From: Oscillospiraceae bacterium
Lineage (GTDB): Bacteria; Bacillota; Clostridia; UMGS1883; UMGS1540
NCBI GenBank assembly: GCA_015068765.1
Contig: SVJY01000017.1
Span: 1 to 38,607 of the forward strand
Direction: 5' to 3'
Length of the DNA: 38,607 bases
Below, in pieces: positions 25,328-33,466 of this stretch. The translations under genes and the position numbers were made by a program. The notes beneath the pieces were generated by a model, which ran no database searches, was not told the origin of the DNA, and was given only the letters and a program-made list of their open reading frames with translations. Positions within the stretch are counted from its first letter, which is position 1. Each line of letters opens with the position of its first letter.

Positions 25328-25357
25328 GGCGGACTGCTTCTTATGAAGTAGTCCGCC
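25328..25357. repeat. 30-base hairpin repeat, copy 2
   Basis: Identical to the copy at 25043-25072 except for one C-to-T change that turns a G-C pair into a G-T pair, so the stem is kept. A flanking GA/TC pair extends it to 15 bases (25326-25359). The copies are in the same orientation, 255 bases apart. Confidence 0.88.
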
Positions 25358-25483
25358 TCTTTAGTCTGGGTAAATGATGCCGGATACAAATTTTGTAGGA
25401 CACACCCTTTAGGTTGTGCCGTGCTTGTGACAGTTTCAGTGCGTCGGACACCCCCCCCCGAAAACCCTCGCCCGCCATAGTGA

Positions 25484-25517
25484 ATAAACTGAATTTTTTT
25501 TCTTTTTTTCAGTTTAT
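25484..25517. repeat. AT-rich inverted repeat around a T run
   Basis: ATAAACTGAA (25484-25493) and TTCAGTTTAT (25508-25517) flank a mostly T loop. It could be a weak terminator or chance in AT-rich DNA. Confidence 0.6.
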
Positions 25518-25638
25518 AAAATAAAACAAAAGTTATTGTAAAAAATTACCAAAAGCCGCAAACGCTTGTGGGGCAAGGGATGCACGCCGGTTCGCCAATG
25601 GCTTTGCACATCATGACGAAGCTTTAGTAAAATTTCTA

Positions 25639-25662
25639 CAAGAAAATTTCAAAATTTTCTTG
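25639..25662. promoter_or_regulatory. Candidate operator overlapping the permease promoter
   Basis: CAAGAAAATTT, CA, AAATTTTCTTG: perfect 11-base arms around two bases. Its last three bases are the start of the -35 box of the permease promoter, the position where a repressor dimer would block RNA polymerase. The binding protein is unknown, and no regulator gene is adjacent. Confidence 0.6.
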
Positions 25663-25688
25663 CATTTTATGGATACATATGCTATAAT
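25660..25688 (+). promoter_or_regulatory. SigmaA-type promoter for the ABC permease genes
   Basis: TTGCAT at 25660-25665 and consensus TATAAT at 25683-25688 with a 17-base spacer. The leader to the first permease start is about 160 bases and contains hairpins, such as TGTCCG (25801-25806) with CGGACA (25831-25836). Confidence 0.85.
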
Positions 25689-25742
25689 AAATATGCTTTT
25701 TATGGTGAATGTGCATAAGCAATCACCTAAAATGTAAAAAGA

Positions 25743-25859
25743 ATGAGCGGAATGTGTGTGCCGCGCTGTACAAAACACACAAGAAAAGGAGTATGTGCCT
25801 TGTCCGGGGCTGTACTTTACAATGAATCATCGGACAGAAAGGCTTTGATACAGAAATGA
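25743..25859 (+). CDS. Possible 38-residue leader ORF
   Basis: An ATG at 25743 opens 38 codons whose TGA overlaps the first permease ATG as ATGA, the arrangement seen in translational coupling. The peptide is basic with three Cys (MSGMCVPRCTKH... ending LIQK). No ribosome-binding site precedes it and I know no homolog, so it may be chance. Confidence 0.25.
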   Translation: MSGMCVPRCTKHTRKGVCALSGAVLYNESSDRKALIQK

Positions 25860-26734
25860 CCAGGAAACACATGCGCTGGGGATGGCTGTTTGTATCACCG
25901 TACGTATTCTCGTTAGTAATGTTTACGATGCTGCCGCTTGTCATCTCAATTTACTTCTCGTTTACCAGGTACGACATGATGAACCCGCCTCGTTGGGTAG
26001 GTCTCCGGAATTACGTGAACACAATCACAGAAAGAGATACCTGGATTGCTTTCCGAAATGTTTGGGTTTACGCATTTATTCTGGAAAGCATAAACATCTC
26101 GCTTGCTTGCGTGCTTGCAGTTCTTCTGAACCAGAAGGTTAAGGGGCTTTCGGCGTTCCGTATTATTTATTACATACCGGGTCTTACGCCTACTGTTGCA
26201 GTATCCCTTGTATGGGCACGTATTTATAACCCGAAAGGTGGCGCTCTGAACGTAATCCTGGGCTTCCTTGGCCTTGGGCCTTTCAGTTTCAACTATAGTA
26301 GTAACTGGTTTGAGGTTATTATTGCCATTATAATTATGACAATATGGCAGGGTGTCGGTGGCGGTACCATCTATCTCATTGCGGGTCTGCAGGCTATCAG
26401 CACGGATGTTATGGAAGCAGCCGATATCGACGGTGCCTCTTCCGTGAAAAAGTTCTTCCGTATCACAATTCCGCTTCTTACACCTACGATTTTCTTCCTT
26501 ATGATCATCGGTATTTCCGGTGCACTACAGGTTTTTGAATCCTTCTATTTGCTGTTAGAGCAGACAGGTGCGGAAACGCATGTTGTTAACTCCATGATTT
26601 ACAACCTGATGTGGGGCATGAATCCACAGGTTGGTGAGGCCGCTTCCCTTGGTTGGGTAAGCTTTATCTTCGTAGCTTTGGTAACATGGTTGCAGAAGAA
26701 ATATGAGAAGAAGTGGGTGCATTATGATGCGTGA
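25856..26734 (+). CDS. Sugar-type ABC transporter permease (MalF/LacF-like)
   Basis: A 292-residue inner-membrane permease of the carbohydrate-uptake type 1 family, with six membrane segments. The coupling-helix motif that meets the ATPase is EAADIDGASSVKKFFRITIPLLTP (split: EAADIDGAS near 183-191, then ITIPLL). The start is either ATG 25856 or ATG 25871; the latter has AGGA five bases upstream. It overlaps the second permease gene. No substrate-binding protein or ATPase gene is adjacent, so the substrate cannot be given; a shared ATPase of the MsmK type elsewhere would be expected. Confidence 0.9.
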   Translation: MTRKHMRWGWLFVSPYVFSLVMFTMLPLVISIYFSFTRYDMMNPPRWVGLRNYVNTITERDTWIAFRNVWVYAFILESINISLACVLAVLLNQKVKGLSAFRIIYYIPGLTPTVAVSLVWARIYNPKGGALNVILGFLGLGPFSFNYSSNWFEVIIAIIIMTIWQGVGGGTIYLIAGLQAISTDVMEAADIDGASSVKKFFRITIPLLTPTIFFLMIIGISGALQVFESFYLLLEQTGAETHVVNSMIYNLMWGMNPQVGEAASLGWVSFIFVALVTWLQKKYEKKWVHYDA

Positions 26735-27620
26735 TAATACGATTGCAGCAAACGCTGCTCCGACACTAACAAAAATTAAAAAGCCGAATTTCTTTACAAA
26801 ACGCCGTGACTACAGTCTTTGGGGCCTTTTGGTACTGATTCTCGGCTCTGTAGTTATGCTTTTCCCCTTCGTATATGCGTTTTCTGCTTCACTTGTTTCC
26901 AACGGTTTGTCGGTTTACAATATGAAGTGGTTTGCCGAATGGAATTGGAATAACTACGCACGTGTATTCACGGAATTCGATTTTCTTCGGTATACGTGGA
27001 ATACGGTGGTGATAACATTCTTTAATATTATCGGTGTTATTCTTTCCAATACGTTTATCGGCTTTGGTTTTGCAAGATATGATTTTAAGGGCTCGCAGGT
27101 ACTCTTCTTCGGGGCACTGTGTACCATGTTCCTGCCCGGTACAGTTATGTCCATCCCTTACTTTATCATTTGGAGTGAGATGGGTTTAGTCGATACATAT
27201 ATTCCGCTCATTATCGGTAACTATTTCGGTGCGGCAATGAACATATTCTTGATGCGCCAATGCTTTAAGGGTCTGCCGGCCGGTCTTTATGAAGCGGCTT
27301 TGATTGACGGTGCACACCCACTTTATATTTGGGCAAGAATTTATATGCCTCTGGCACGTCCTATGATTGCTACGCTGGCACTTAATACATTCCGGGCTAA
27401 CTGGAACAACCTGTTTGGTCCGCTGATTTACATTACAAGTAACGAAAAGCGTACATTAACATTAGCACTGGCAAACTTCAATACACAGCTTGAAGGCAGT
27501 GGTGACACGCATGTTCTAATGGCATCGGCAATTATCGCTATGTTACCTACTGTTATCGTATATGCGTTTACCCAGAAGCAGTTCATCGCCGGTATGGCTT
27601 CCGCTGCTATTAAGGGCTAA
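26724..27620 (+). CDS. Sugar-type ABC transporter permease (MalG-like)
   Basis: Second permease of the pair, about 298 residues from ATG 26724 (an in-frame ATG at 26703 and one at 26727 are alternatives). Six membrane segments and the EAA motif, YEAALIDGAHPLYIWARIYMP in two parts (EAALIDGA, then RIYMPLARP), are intact. It overlaps the first permease by about 11 bases, so the two are coupled. The terminator at 27634 follows, so the transcript holds only permeases. Confidence 0.92.
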   Translation: MMRDNTIAANAAPTLTKIKKPNFFTKRRDYSLWGLLVLILGSVVMLFPFVYAFSASLVSNGLSVYNMKWFAEWNWNNYARVFTEFDFLRYTWNTVVITFFNIIGVILSNTFIGFGFARYDFKGSQVLFFGALCTMFLPGTVMSIPYFIIWSEMGLVDTYIPLIIGNYFGAAMNIFLMRQCFKGLPAGLYEAALIDGAHPLYIWARIYMPLARPMIATLALNTFRANWNNLFGPLIYITSNEKRTLTLALANFNTQLEGSGDTHVLMASAIIAMLPTVIVYAFTQKQFIAGMASAAIKG

Positions 27621-27633
27621 TACAAAAAAGAGG

Positions 27634-27667
27634 ATAAGCCGTTACGAATTCGTAACGGCTTATTTTA
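27634..27667 (+). terminator. Intrinsic terminator after the permeases
   Basis: ATAAGCCGTTACGAA (27634-27648) and TTCGTAACGGCTTAT (27649-27663) form a perfect 30-base palindrome, followed by a T-rich TTTTA. Confidence 0.85.
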
Positions 27668-27725
27668 AAGCCTGGCGGTGCATGCTTTTGTGTTGGCAGG
27701 AAACAGTTGGAAGGGATGATGCGTT

Positions 27726-28247
27726 TTGAAAATTCCAGCCATAGGTCTTAGAAAATGGAAAAGTATTTTAGCACTTGGTATAACCTTTTTACTTTGGCAG
27801 CTGATTCGGATTTTTCTGCCGAGCCTGGAGCCGCATCCCGGGTTTGCGTATGTCTATGCAATTATTGAAATGCGTGAAGAGGCGGAAAAAACAAAATTGT
27901 TTGGGGTACGCCGTATCCGTGCGACCCTTGTCGGGCTATGCGTCGGTCTTTTGTTTATCGCAATGGAGGATGCAATTTTTCCGCTAATCGGGAATGCGGC
28001 CCTTCGGCTGACTGCAGAGCTTCTTATGATTTGCGTAGGTGTATTGCTCACGATCACTGTTGCCCAGATGACAAAGTGCGTTAATTTCTGCGGCGTGGCG
28101 GCAATTATATTTGTAATTTGTCTCGTATGGCATGTGGACGATAACCGCTATCTATATGCGATTTTACGTGTACTGCAAACAGTGATCGGCGTGCTTGCGG
28201 CGTGGCTTGTAAATGCTAAGGTGGCACCGGTCACCCGGAATAGTTAG
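27726..28247 (+). CDS. FUSC/aromatic-acid-exporter-like membrane protein (short)
   Basis: A 173-residue membrane protein with about five hydrophobic segments, resembling the N-terminal membrane half of aromatic acid exporter (ArAE/FUSC, DUF939-like) proteins: EMREEAEKTKLFGVRRIRATLVG (in two parts) is the usual loop. The soluble C-terminal half of longer family members is absent. The start is TTG at 27726; an upstream GGAAGGG is present but somewhat far. It ends just before the ClpE gene, within 30 bases. Substrate unknown. Confidence 0.7.
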   Translation: MKIPAIGLRKWKSILALGITFLLWQLIRIFLPSLEPHPGFAYVYAIIEMREEAEKTKLFGVRRIRATLVGLCVGLLFIAMEDAIFPLIGNAALRLTAELLMICVGVLLTITVAQMTKCVNFCGVAAIIFVICLVWHVDDNRYLYAILRVLQTVIGVLAAWLVNAKVAPVTRNS

Positions 28248-28275
28248 GAAAGAAGAAATTGAAAGGAAAAAACAA

Positions 28276-30546
28276 ATGGTCATGTGTTCTCGCTGCAATA
28301 AAAATGTAGCAGTCATGTTTGTAACGAAAATTGAAAACGGCGAAAAGAAAACGGAGGGACTGTGTCTTTCCTGTGCCCGTCAGCTGGGACTGGATATGGG
28401 GCAGCTTGCCGGGAATATGGGTCTGGAGCCGGAAGAATTTGAAAATCTTGGTGAACAGATGATGCAGATGATGGAAGAAGGCATTCCGGAGGACGGGGAC
28501 GAAGGTATGCCGGAAGGCGGTAATCTGTTTCGGGATTTGTTCGGTTTACTTGGAAATGCGTCTAAGAGTGAAGCTTCGCAGGAAAAGGATGAAAAAGCAG
28601 AGAAAAAGCCGAAGGAGAATAAGAAAAAGAAGCGGATGCTGGACGCCTTTGGGACGAATCTGACAGCCCGGGCGAAAAATGGAGAAGTAGACCGTGTTAT
28701 CGGGCGGGATGCAGAAATCACCCGCTGCATGGAAATTCTGAACAGACGTACAAAAAATAATCCGTGCCTGATCGGTGAGCCGGGTGTCGGTAAAACAGCG
28801 ATCGCAGAAGGGCTTGCTACGCTGATTGTAGAAAAAAATGTGCCTGCCAAGCTTCTGGATAAAGAGATTTTTCTTCTGGATTTTACGGCAATTGTGGCAG
28901 GTACGCAATTTCGGGGGCAGTTTGAGGCACGGCTTAAGAGTATCATCGAAGAGGTAAAAAAGCTTGGGAATGTGATACTTGTTATAGACGAACTCCATAA
29001 CATTGTAGGTGCCGGCGACGCAGAGGGGGCTATGAGTGCGGCGAATATTCTCAAGCCGGCACTGGCTCGAGGTGAAATTCAGGTTATCGGGGCAACAACG
29101 ACGACAGAGTACCGCAAGCATATTGAGAAGGATGCGGCACTGGAACGAAGATTTCAGCCTATCATCGTAGAAGAACCCAGTATTGAAGAAACGGTTGCCA
29201 TTATAAACGGCATCAAGGGTTATTATGAGGAATACCACAAGGTGAAAATCGGTGCGGATGTGATTCGTGCCGCCGCAGAGCTTAGTGAACGGTATATTAC
29301 CGACCGCTTTCTGCCGGATAAAGCCATTGACGTAATCGATGAAGCCGCTTCACGGGCCAATCTCAAGAATGTGTTTATTGCACAGCTTGCACAGCTTCGT
29401 GCAGAGCTTGAGGCAGTGCAGGAATCAAAGGAAACGGCGGCACAGACCGATTCGATTGAAACTTACCAGATTGCGGCTGATTTAAAGATGAAAGAGTGTC
29501 AGCTGAAAGAAAAAATTCAGGAGATACAAAAGCAGCTTTGCGATGTACATCTTTCGGTTGCGGATGTGGCACGGGTGATTGCCGGCTGGACAAAGATTCC
29601 CGTAGGGCAGATTACAAAAGAAGAGACCACTCGCCTTCTGGAGCTGGAAGAAACCTTAGGAAAACGGGTGAAAGGACAGGCGGAAGCTATCCGTGCAGTG
29701 GCAGGTGCGATGCGTCGTGGCCGTGCCGGGCTTTCAAAAGTAAGAAGACCGGTATCCTTTATCTTTACGGGGTCCACCGGCATTGGAAAAACAGAGCTTG
29801 CCCGGGCACTGGCGGAGGCAATGTTTGATACAGAGGACGCGTTGATTCGCGTGGATATGTCGGAATACATGGAAAAACATGCCGTATCGAAGCTGATCGG
29901 CTCTCCGCCCGGATATGTGGGCTATGATGATGCCGGACAGCTTACGGAAAAAATCCGCCGCCGCCCGTACAGCGTGATTCTCTTGGATGAAATTGAAAAA
30001 GCACACGCCGAGGTTTTAAATGTCTTTTTGCAGATTTTAGATGACGGCAGGGTGACGGATAGCCACGGGAAAACCGTTAGCTTTGAAAATACGGTTATTA
30101 TCATGACGTCGAATGCAGGATCAGATTATAAGGGGGCGGCTCCCGGTTATACTGCCGCACCGGAGAAAGCAGGCATGGAAAAGGCAGAAAAAGCCCTTCG
30201 TAGCTTCTTCCGACCGGAATTTTTAAATCGGATTGACGAAATCATTCTGTTTAAGCCGCTGGAGAAGCCGGTCCTCATGGAAATTATGGAAAAAATGCTG
30301 GGTGAGCTTGACGAAATGTTGCAAAACCGGCAAATAAAGCTGGAAATTGCAGAGGAAGCGAAATGGCTCCTTTTGGAAAAGGGGATTGACAGTAAATATG
30401 GGGCAAGACCGCTCCGCCGTGCAATCCGGAAGTATGTGGAAGATCGGGCGGCATACCTGATTATTGCAGGGGATATCGGTGCAGGGGACACCCTTTTGGT
30501 GCGTCGGGAGGAAGATGAAATATACTGCGAAAAGAAAAAAATGTAA
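28276..30546 (+). CDS. ClpE-like Clp ATPase with N-terminal zinc finger
   Basis: A 756-residue double-AAA+ unfoldase. Residues 1-35 hold a zinc finger (C4, C7, C30, C33) as in ClpE and McsA, in place of the Clp N-domain repeats. A charged linker runs over about 95-120. D1 has Walker A GEPGVGKTA (167-175) and Walker B ILVIDELHN; a coiled-coil segment follows (about 370-430). D2 has GSTGIGKTE (near 500), VILLDEIEKAH and the arginine finger FLNRIDE. The ClpP-docking loop region reads KGAAPGYTAAPEK, without a clear [LIV]G[FL] tripeptide. ATG 28276 has GAAAGG nine bases upstream. No CtsR box, mcsA or mcsB is seen. Confidence 0.9.
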   Translation: MVMCSRCNKNVAVMFVTKIENGEKKTEGLCLSCARQLGLDMGQLAGNMGLEPEEFENLGEQMMQMMEEGIPEDGDEGMPEGGNLFRDLFGLLGNASKSEASQEKDEKAEKKPKENKKKKRMLDAFGTNLTARAKNGEVDRVIGRDAEITRCMEILNRRTKNNPCLIGEPGVGKTAIAEGLATLIVEKNVPAKLLDKEIFLLDFTAIVAGTQFRGQFEARLKSIIEEVKKLGNVILVIDELHNIVGAGDAEGAMSAANILKPALARGEIQVIGATTTTEYRKHIEKDAALERRFQPIIVEEPSIEETVAIINGIKGYYEEYHKVKIGADVIRAAAELSERYITDRFLPDKAIDVIDEAASRANLKNVFIAQLAQLRAELEAVQESKETAAQTDSIETYQIAADLKMKECQLKEKIQEIQKQLCDVHLSVADVARVIAGWTKIPVGQITKEETTRLLELEETLGKRVKGQAEAIRAVAGAMRRGRAGLSKVRRPVSFIFTGSTGIGKTELARALAEAMFDTEDALIRVDMSEYMEKHAVSKLIGSPPGYVGYDDAGQLTEKIRRRPYSVILLDEIEKAHAEVLNVFLQILDDGRVTDSHGKTVSFENTVIIMTSNAGSDYKGAAPGYTAAPEKAGMEKAEKALRSFFRPEFLNRIDEIILFKPLEKPVLMEIMEKMLGELDEMLQNRQIKLEIAEEAKWLLLEKGIDSKYGARPLRRAIRKYVEDRAAYLIIAGDIGAGDTLLVRREEDEIYCEKKKM

Positions 30547-30573
30547 AATTTTTCTTAAAATAGCAAAAAACAC

Positions 30574-30602
30574 TTGCCAAATCGGCAAAAAAGTGGTAAA
30601 GT
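30574..30602 (+). promoter_or_regulatory. SigmaA-type promoter for the ferredoxin gene
   Basis: TTGCCA at 30574-30579 and TAAAGT at 30597-30602 with a 17-base spacer and TG one base before the -10 box. It lies in the short gap after the ClpE gene. Confidence 0.72.
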
Positions 30603-30632
30603 ATACAGAGTAAATAAAGGAGGTGTGTCTAT

Positions 30633-30803
30633 ATGGCATATGTTATTTCTGAAGACTGCATCAGCTGTGGTGCTTGCGAAGCAGAATGTCCGGTTTCCTG
30701 CATTTCTGAAGGTGACGGTACATTTGTAATCGATGAGGATGTTTGCATTGAATGTGGCAACTGTGCAAACGTATGTCCGGTTTCCGCCCCCCAGCAGCAG
30801 TAA
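30633..30803 (+). CDS. 2[4Fe-4S] ferredoxin, clostridial type
   Basis: A 56-residue ferredoxin. Two CxxCxxCxxxCP motifs are complete: C9, C12, C15, C19 with P20, and C38, C41, C44, C48 with P49. It carries low-potential electrons for pyruvate oxidation, hydrogenases and similar anaerobic enzymes. ATG at 30633 has AAAGGAGG upstream and its own promoter. The gene is easily missed because of its size. Confidence 0.96.
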   Translation: MAYVISEDCISCGACEAECPVSCISEGDGTFVIDEDVCIECGNCANVCPVSAPQQQ

Positions 30804-30818
30804 AAAAGGGTAAAGGAT

Positions 30819-30842
30819 CGGGGCTGTCTATGGGCGGCCCCG
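30819..30842 (+). terminator. Hairpin after the ferredoxin gene
   Basis: CGGGGCTGTC (30819-30828) and GGCGGCCCCG (30833-30842) pair over ten positions with two G-T pairs and a TATG loop. No T run follows, so it is a weak terminator or mRNA end stabiliser. It ends directly before the first possible start codon of the next gene. Confidence 0.55.
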
Positions 30843-30843
30843 A

Positions 30844-31623
30844 ATGCTTTCATTAGAGAAGATGAATGAATTTGAAAGAAAAGATGACCTTCAGTTAGGC
30901 GGACTTCATATCTGGCAGGACAGGCGGGAATTTTGTTTCGGCGTGGATGCGGTACTCCTTTCTGCTTTTGCAGAGATAAAAAAGGGAGAACGTGTCTTGG
31001 ATATGTGCAGCGGAAACGGCATTATTCCCATTCTACTTGCAGGGAAGACGGAAGCTGAAGCGATATATGGTCTTGAAATAAACCCGGTACAGGTGCGTCT
31101 TGCGAAGAGAAGCATTGCCGAAAACAATCTTTCTCACGTAGAAATGATTGAGGGAGATGTGAAGGAGGCAAACACACTCTTTACGGGGAAGCGGTTTGAT
31201 GCGGTGACCTGTAATCCGCCTTACATTCGGGACGGGAGAATACAAAATCCGAACCGCAATAAGGCGATTGCACGGCACGAAATTCTGTGCACGCTATCGG
31301 ATGTATTAAAAAGTGCCGCCAAAGTGCTTCGGTACGGCGGGCGGCTTTATATGGTTCACCGACCGGACAGATTGACTGAAATTATGCGCGAAATGCATAA
31401 CTGTCGTCTGGAGCCGAAGCGACTTAGGTCGGTGCATGCAAAAAAAGAGAGCCGGGCGAGCCTGGTTCTGATTGAAGCTGTTTTGGGCGGCGGCACCTTT
31501 TTACACGTAATGCCACCGCTTATTTTATATCAAGAGGACGGAACATACACAAAGGATGCACTGGCCTCATACGGAAGGGATATAGAATGTGTGGAACACT
31601 CTACGTTTGTGCAACACCCATAG
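30844..31623 (+). CDS. TrmN6/YabB-like tRNA (adenine-N6)-methyltransferase
   Basis: An SAM-dependent methyltransferase of up to 259 residues, like B. subtilis YabB, which methylates adenine 37 of a valine tRNA in E. coli (TrmN6). Motif I is VLDMCSGNGIIPILLA (about residues 46-61) and the catalytic motif is TCNPPYI (near 121-127). The start is uncertain: ATG 30844 sits against a hairpin, ATG 30862 follows AGAGAAG. It overlaps rsmI by 37 bases; the yabB-then-rsmI order matches B. subtilis, with yazA missing. Confidence 0.88.
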   Translation: MLSLEKMNEFERKDDLQLGGLHIWQDRREFCFGVDAVLLSAFAEIKKGERVLDMCSGNGIIPILLAGKTEAEAIYGLEINPVQVRLAKRSIAENNLSHVEMIEGDVKEANTLFTGKRFDAVTCNPPYIRDGRIQNPNRNKAIARHEILCTLSDVLKSAAKVLRYGGRLYMVHRPDRLTEIMREMHNCRLEPKRLRSVHAKKESRASLVLIEAVLGGGTFLHVMPPLILYQEDGTYTKDALASYGRDIECVEHSTFVQHP

Positions 31624-32411
31624 GTAATTTGTCGGATATATCCGACCGTCTCCGCCAGACGCTGGAAACAGTGGACCTGGTGGCGGCAGAAGATACACGG
31701 CATACGGGGAATCTTCTTCGGCATCTGGGTATTTCAAAGCCGTGCATCAGCTATTTCACCCATAACCGGCGTGGACATGGCGAAGTGATTATAAAAGAAT
31801 TGCTTGCCGGGAAAAATGTGGCACTTGTCAGCGATGCCGGCACGCCGGCGATCAGTGACCCCGGCGAGGAGCTGGTACAGCTTTGTGCCGAGGCAGGCAT
31901 ACCTACCGTACCCATTCCCGGTCCCTGTGCGGCCATCAGTGCCCTTTCGGTTTCCGGGCTTATCACAGGTCGTTTTGTTTTCGAGGGCTTTTTGTCCACC
32001 CAAAAAAAAGGACGGATGGATAGGCTGGCAGAGCTGAAAAATGAAACAAGGACCATCATATTTTATGAAGCACCGCATAAGCTTGTAAGGACGCTTGCGG
32101 ATTTTGAAGCTACCTTCGGTGCGGACAGACAAATCACCCTTTGCCGGGAGATGACGAAGCTTTACGAGGAAATTATCCGCACAACGGTGGGAGCGGCTTT
32201 GGAAAAATATACGGCACAGCCGCCGAAGGGAGAGTTTGTCCTGGTTGTGGCAGGTGCCAAACAGAAAGAGGAATCCTGGGAGAATATGACGGTGGAAGCA
32301 CACGTCGCCATGTATGAGAAAGAGGGGCTTTCCAGAATGGACGCTGTAAAGCGTGTGGCATCTGATCGAGGCGTGGCGAAACGTGAAATCTATGACGCAG
32401 TAATGCGATGA
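31587..32411 (+). CDS. rsmI: 16S rRNA (cytidine1402-2'-O)-methyltransferase
   Basis: A 274-residue RsmI, which 2'-O-methylates C1402 in the ribosomal decoding centre. Hallmarks are TLYVCATPIGNLSDIS (residues 4-19), EDTRHTGNLLRHLGI (about 36-50), and VSDAGTPAISDPG (about 79-91). Start ATG lies inside the preceding gene. Length is normal. ddl follows after 12 bases. Confidence 0.96.
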   Translation: MCGTLYVCATPIGNLSDISDRLRQTLETVDLVAAEDTRHTGNLLRHLGISKPCISYFTHNRRGHGEVIIKELLAGKNVALVSDAGTPAISDPGEELVQLCAEAGIPTVPIPGPCAAISALSVSGLITGRFVFEGFLSTQKKGRMDRLAELKNETRTIIFYEAPHKLVRTLADFEATFGADRQITLCREMTKLYEEIIRTTVGAALEKYTAQPPKGEFVLVVAGAKQKEESWENMTVEAHVAMYEKEGLSRMDAVKRVASDRGVAKREIYDAVMR

Positions 32412-32423
32412 AAGGAACGCGAC

Positions 32424-33464
32424 ATGAGGGTTGCTGTTTTATTTGGCGGAAAATCGGGGGAGCACACGGTGTCCTGCATATCTGCGGCATCGGTGCTTGA
32501 TAATATCCATACAGAAAAATATTCAATTCTGAAAATCGGAATCACCGGAGAAGGGGAATGGTATCTGACGGAGGCGACCTCTGCCCAGATCCGAAGCGGA
32601 GAATGGGAAACGCTATCGAAGAAGAAAGCGGTTTTATCCCCGGATACCGCACATCACGGCTTCCTGCTTTGGGAAGAAGACGGCATAAAACACCTTCCGG
32701 TGGATGTGATTTTTCCGGTGATGCACGGTGACTACTGTGAGGACGGCTGTTTGCAAGGATTATGTGAGCTGGCAGGTATTCCTTATGTAGGCTGTGGCGT
32801 TTGTGCATCGGCTGTGGGCATGGATAAGGAAGTGGCGAAGACTGTATTTTCGGCGGCGGGTATTCCTGTTGCAAAAGGAATTTCCGTAGAAAAAAAGGAC
32901 GCCCACACTGTAGCGGCACGGATTAAAGAAGATTTTTCGTACCCTGTATTCATAAAGCCTGCCAATGCCGGCTCTTCCCTGGGTGCTTCTAAAGTGGTAT
33001 CGCCGGAAGAACTCGGCACTGCACTGGACGAAGCGTTCCGATATGATACAAAGGTGCTTGTGGAGGAATATATAGAGGCAAGAGAAATTGAATGTGCTGT
33101 GCTTGGAAATGAGGACCCCCAGGCTTCCGTGCTGGGCGAAATTGTTCCTTCAGCATCGTTTTATGACTATGATGCAAAGTATGTGGACGGCACGTCCGAG
33201 CTTTTGATTCCGGCACCGCTAACCGAGGAGGAAAGCCGGCAAATCAGGGAATACGCTGTGCGTGCGTTTCGTGCTGTGGGCGCGAAGGGGCTCTCTAGGG
33301 TAGACTTTTTCAAGGATAAAAAAACGGGGCGAGTGGTGATCAATGAAATTAACACCCTTCCCGGCTTTACCGATATCAGCATGTATCCGAAGCTGTGGCA
33401 AGCTACCGGTGTACCTTATAGCGATTTGATTGACAGGCTGATTGCATTTGCTGTCAGAACTTAA
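32424..33464 (+). CDS. ddl: D-alanine--D-alanine ligase
   Basis: A 346-residue ATP-grasp ligase that joins two D-Ala residues for peptidoglycan. It opens with VAVLFGGKSGEHTVSCISA, has the ATP-binding FIKPANAGSSLGASKV block (about residues 174-189), EEYIEAREIECAVLGN (about 215-230), and the metal/dipeptide site INEINTLPGFTDISMYP (in two parts) near residues 308-324. The Tyr/Phe determinant for D-Ala versus D-Lac was not decided by eye. ATG at 32424 follows AAAGGAACG. Confidence 0.95.
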   Translation: MRVAVLFGGKSGEHTVSCISAASVLDNIHTEKYSILKIGITGEGEWYLTEATSAQIRSGEWETLSKKKAVLSPDTAHHGFLLWEEDGIKHLPVDVIFPVMHGDYCEDGCLQGLCELAGIPYVGCGVCASAVGMDKEVAKTVFSAAGIPVAKGISVEKKDAHTVAARIKEDFSYPVFIKPANAGSSLGASKVVSPEELGTALDEAFRYDTKVLVEEYIEAREIECAVLGNEDPQASVLGEIVPSASFYDYDAKYVDGTSELLIPAPLTEEESRQIREYAVRAFRAVGAKGLSRVDFFKDKKTGRVVINEINTLPGFTDISMYPKLWQATGVPYSDLIDRLIAFAVRT

Positions 33465-33466
33465 CT

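Larger units (their letters stand above)
25032..25638. other. Gene-free stretch dense in inverted repeats
   Basis: I see no credible coding gene here. The stretch holds at least six stem-loops, listed separately where strong, plus weaker ones: GGACCG/CGGTCC near 25247-25265, AGACCG/CGGTCT near 25305-25326, and CACACCC/GGTTGTG near 25400-25420. A run of nine C residues is at 25451-25459. The last 100 bases are AT-rich and lead into the permease promoter. Confidence 0.7.

Noticed and set aside
25043-25357. A complete insertion sequence bounded by the 30-base copies
   Set aside because: There is no transposase frame between the copies, they are direct rather than inverted, and no target-site duplication was found.
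25451-25459. Run of nine C residues as a phase-variable tract
   Set aside because: It is not inside or directly before any gene, so there is nothing for slippage to switch; it may also be a sequencing-sensitive spot.
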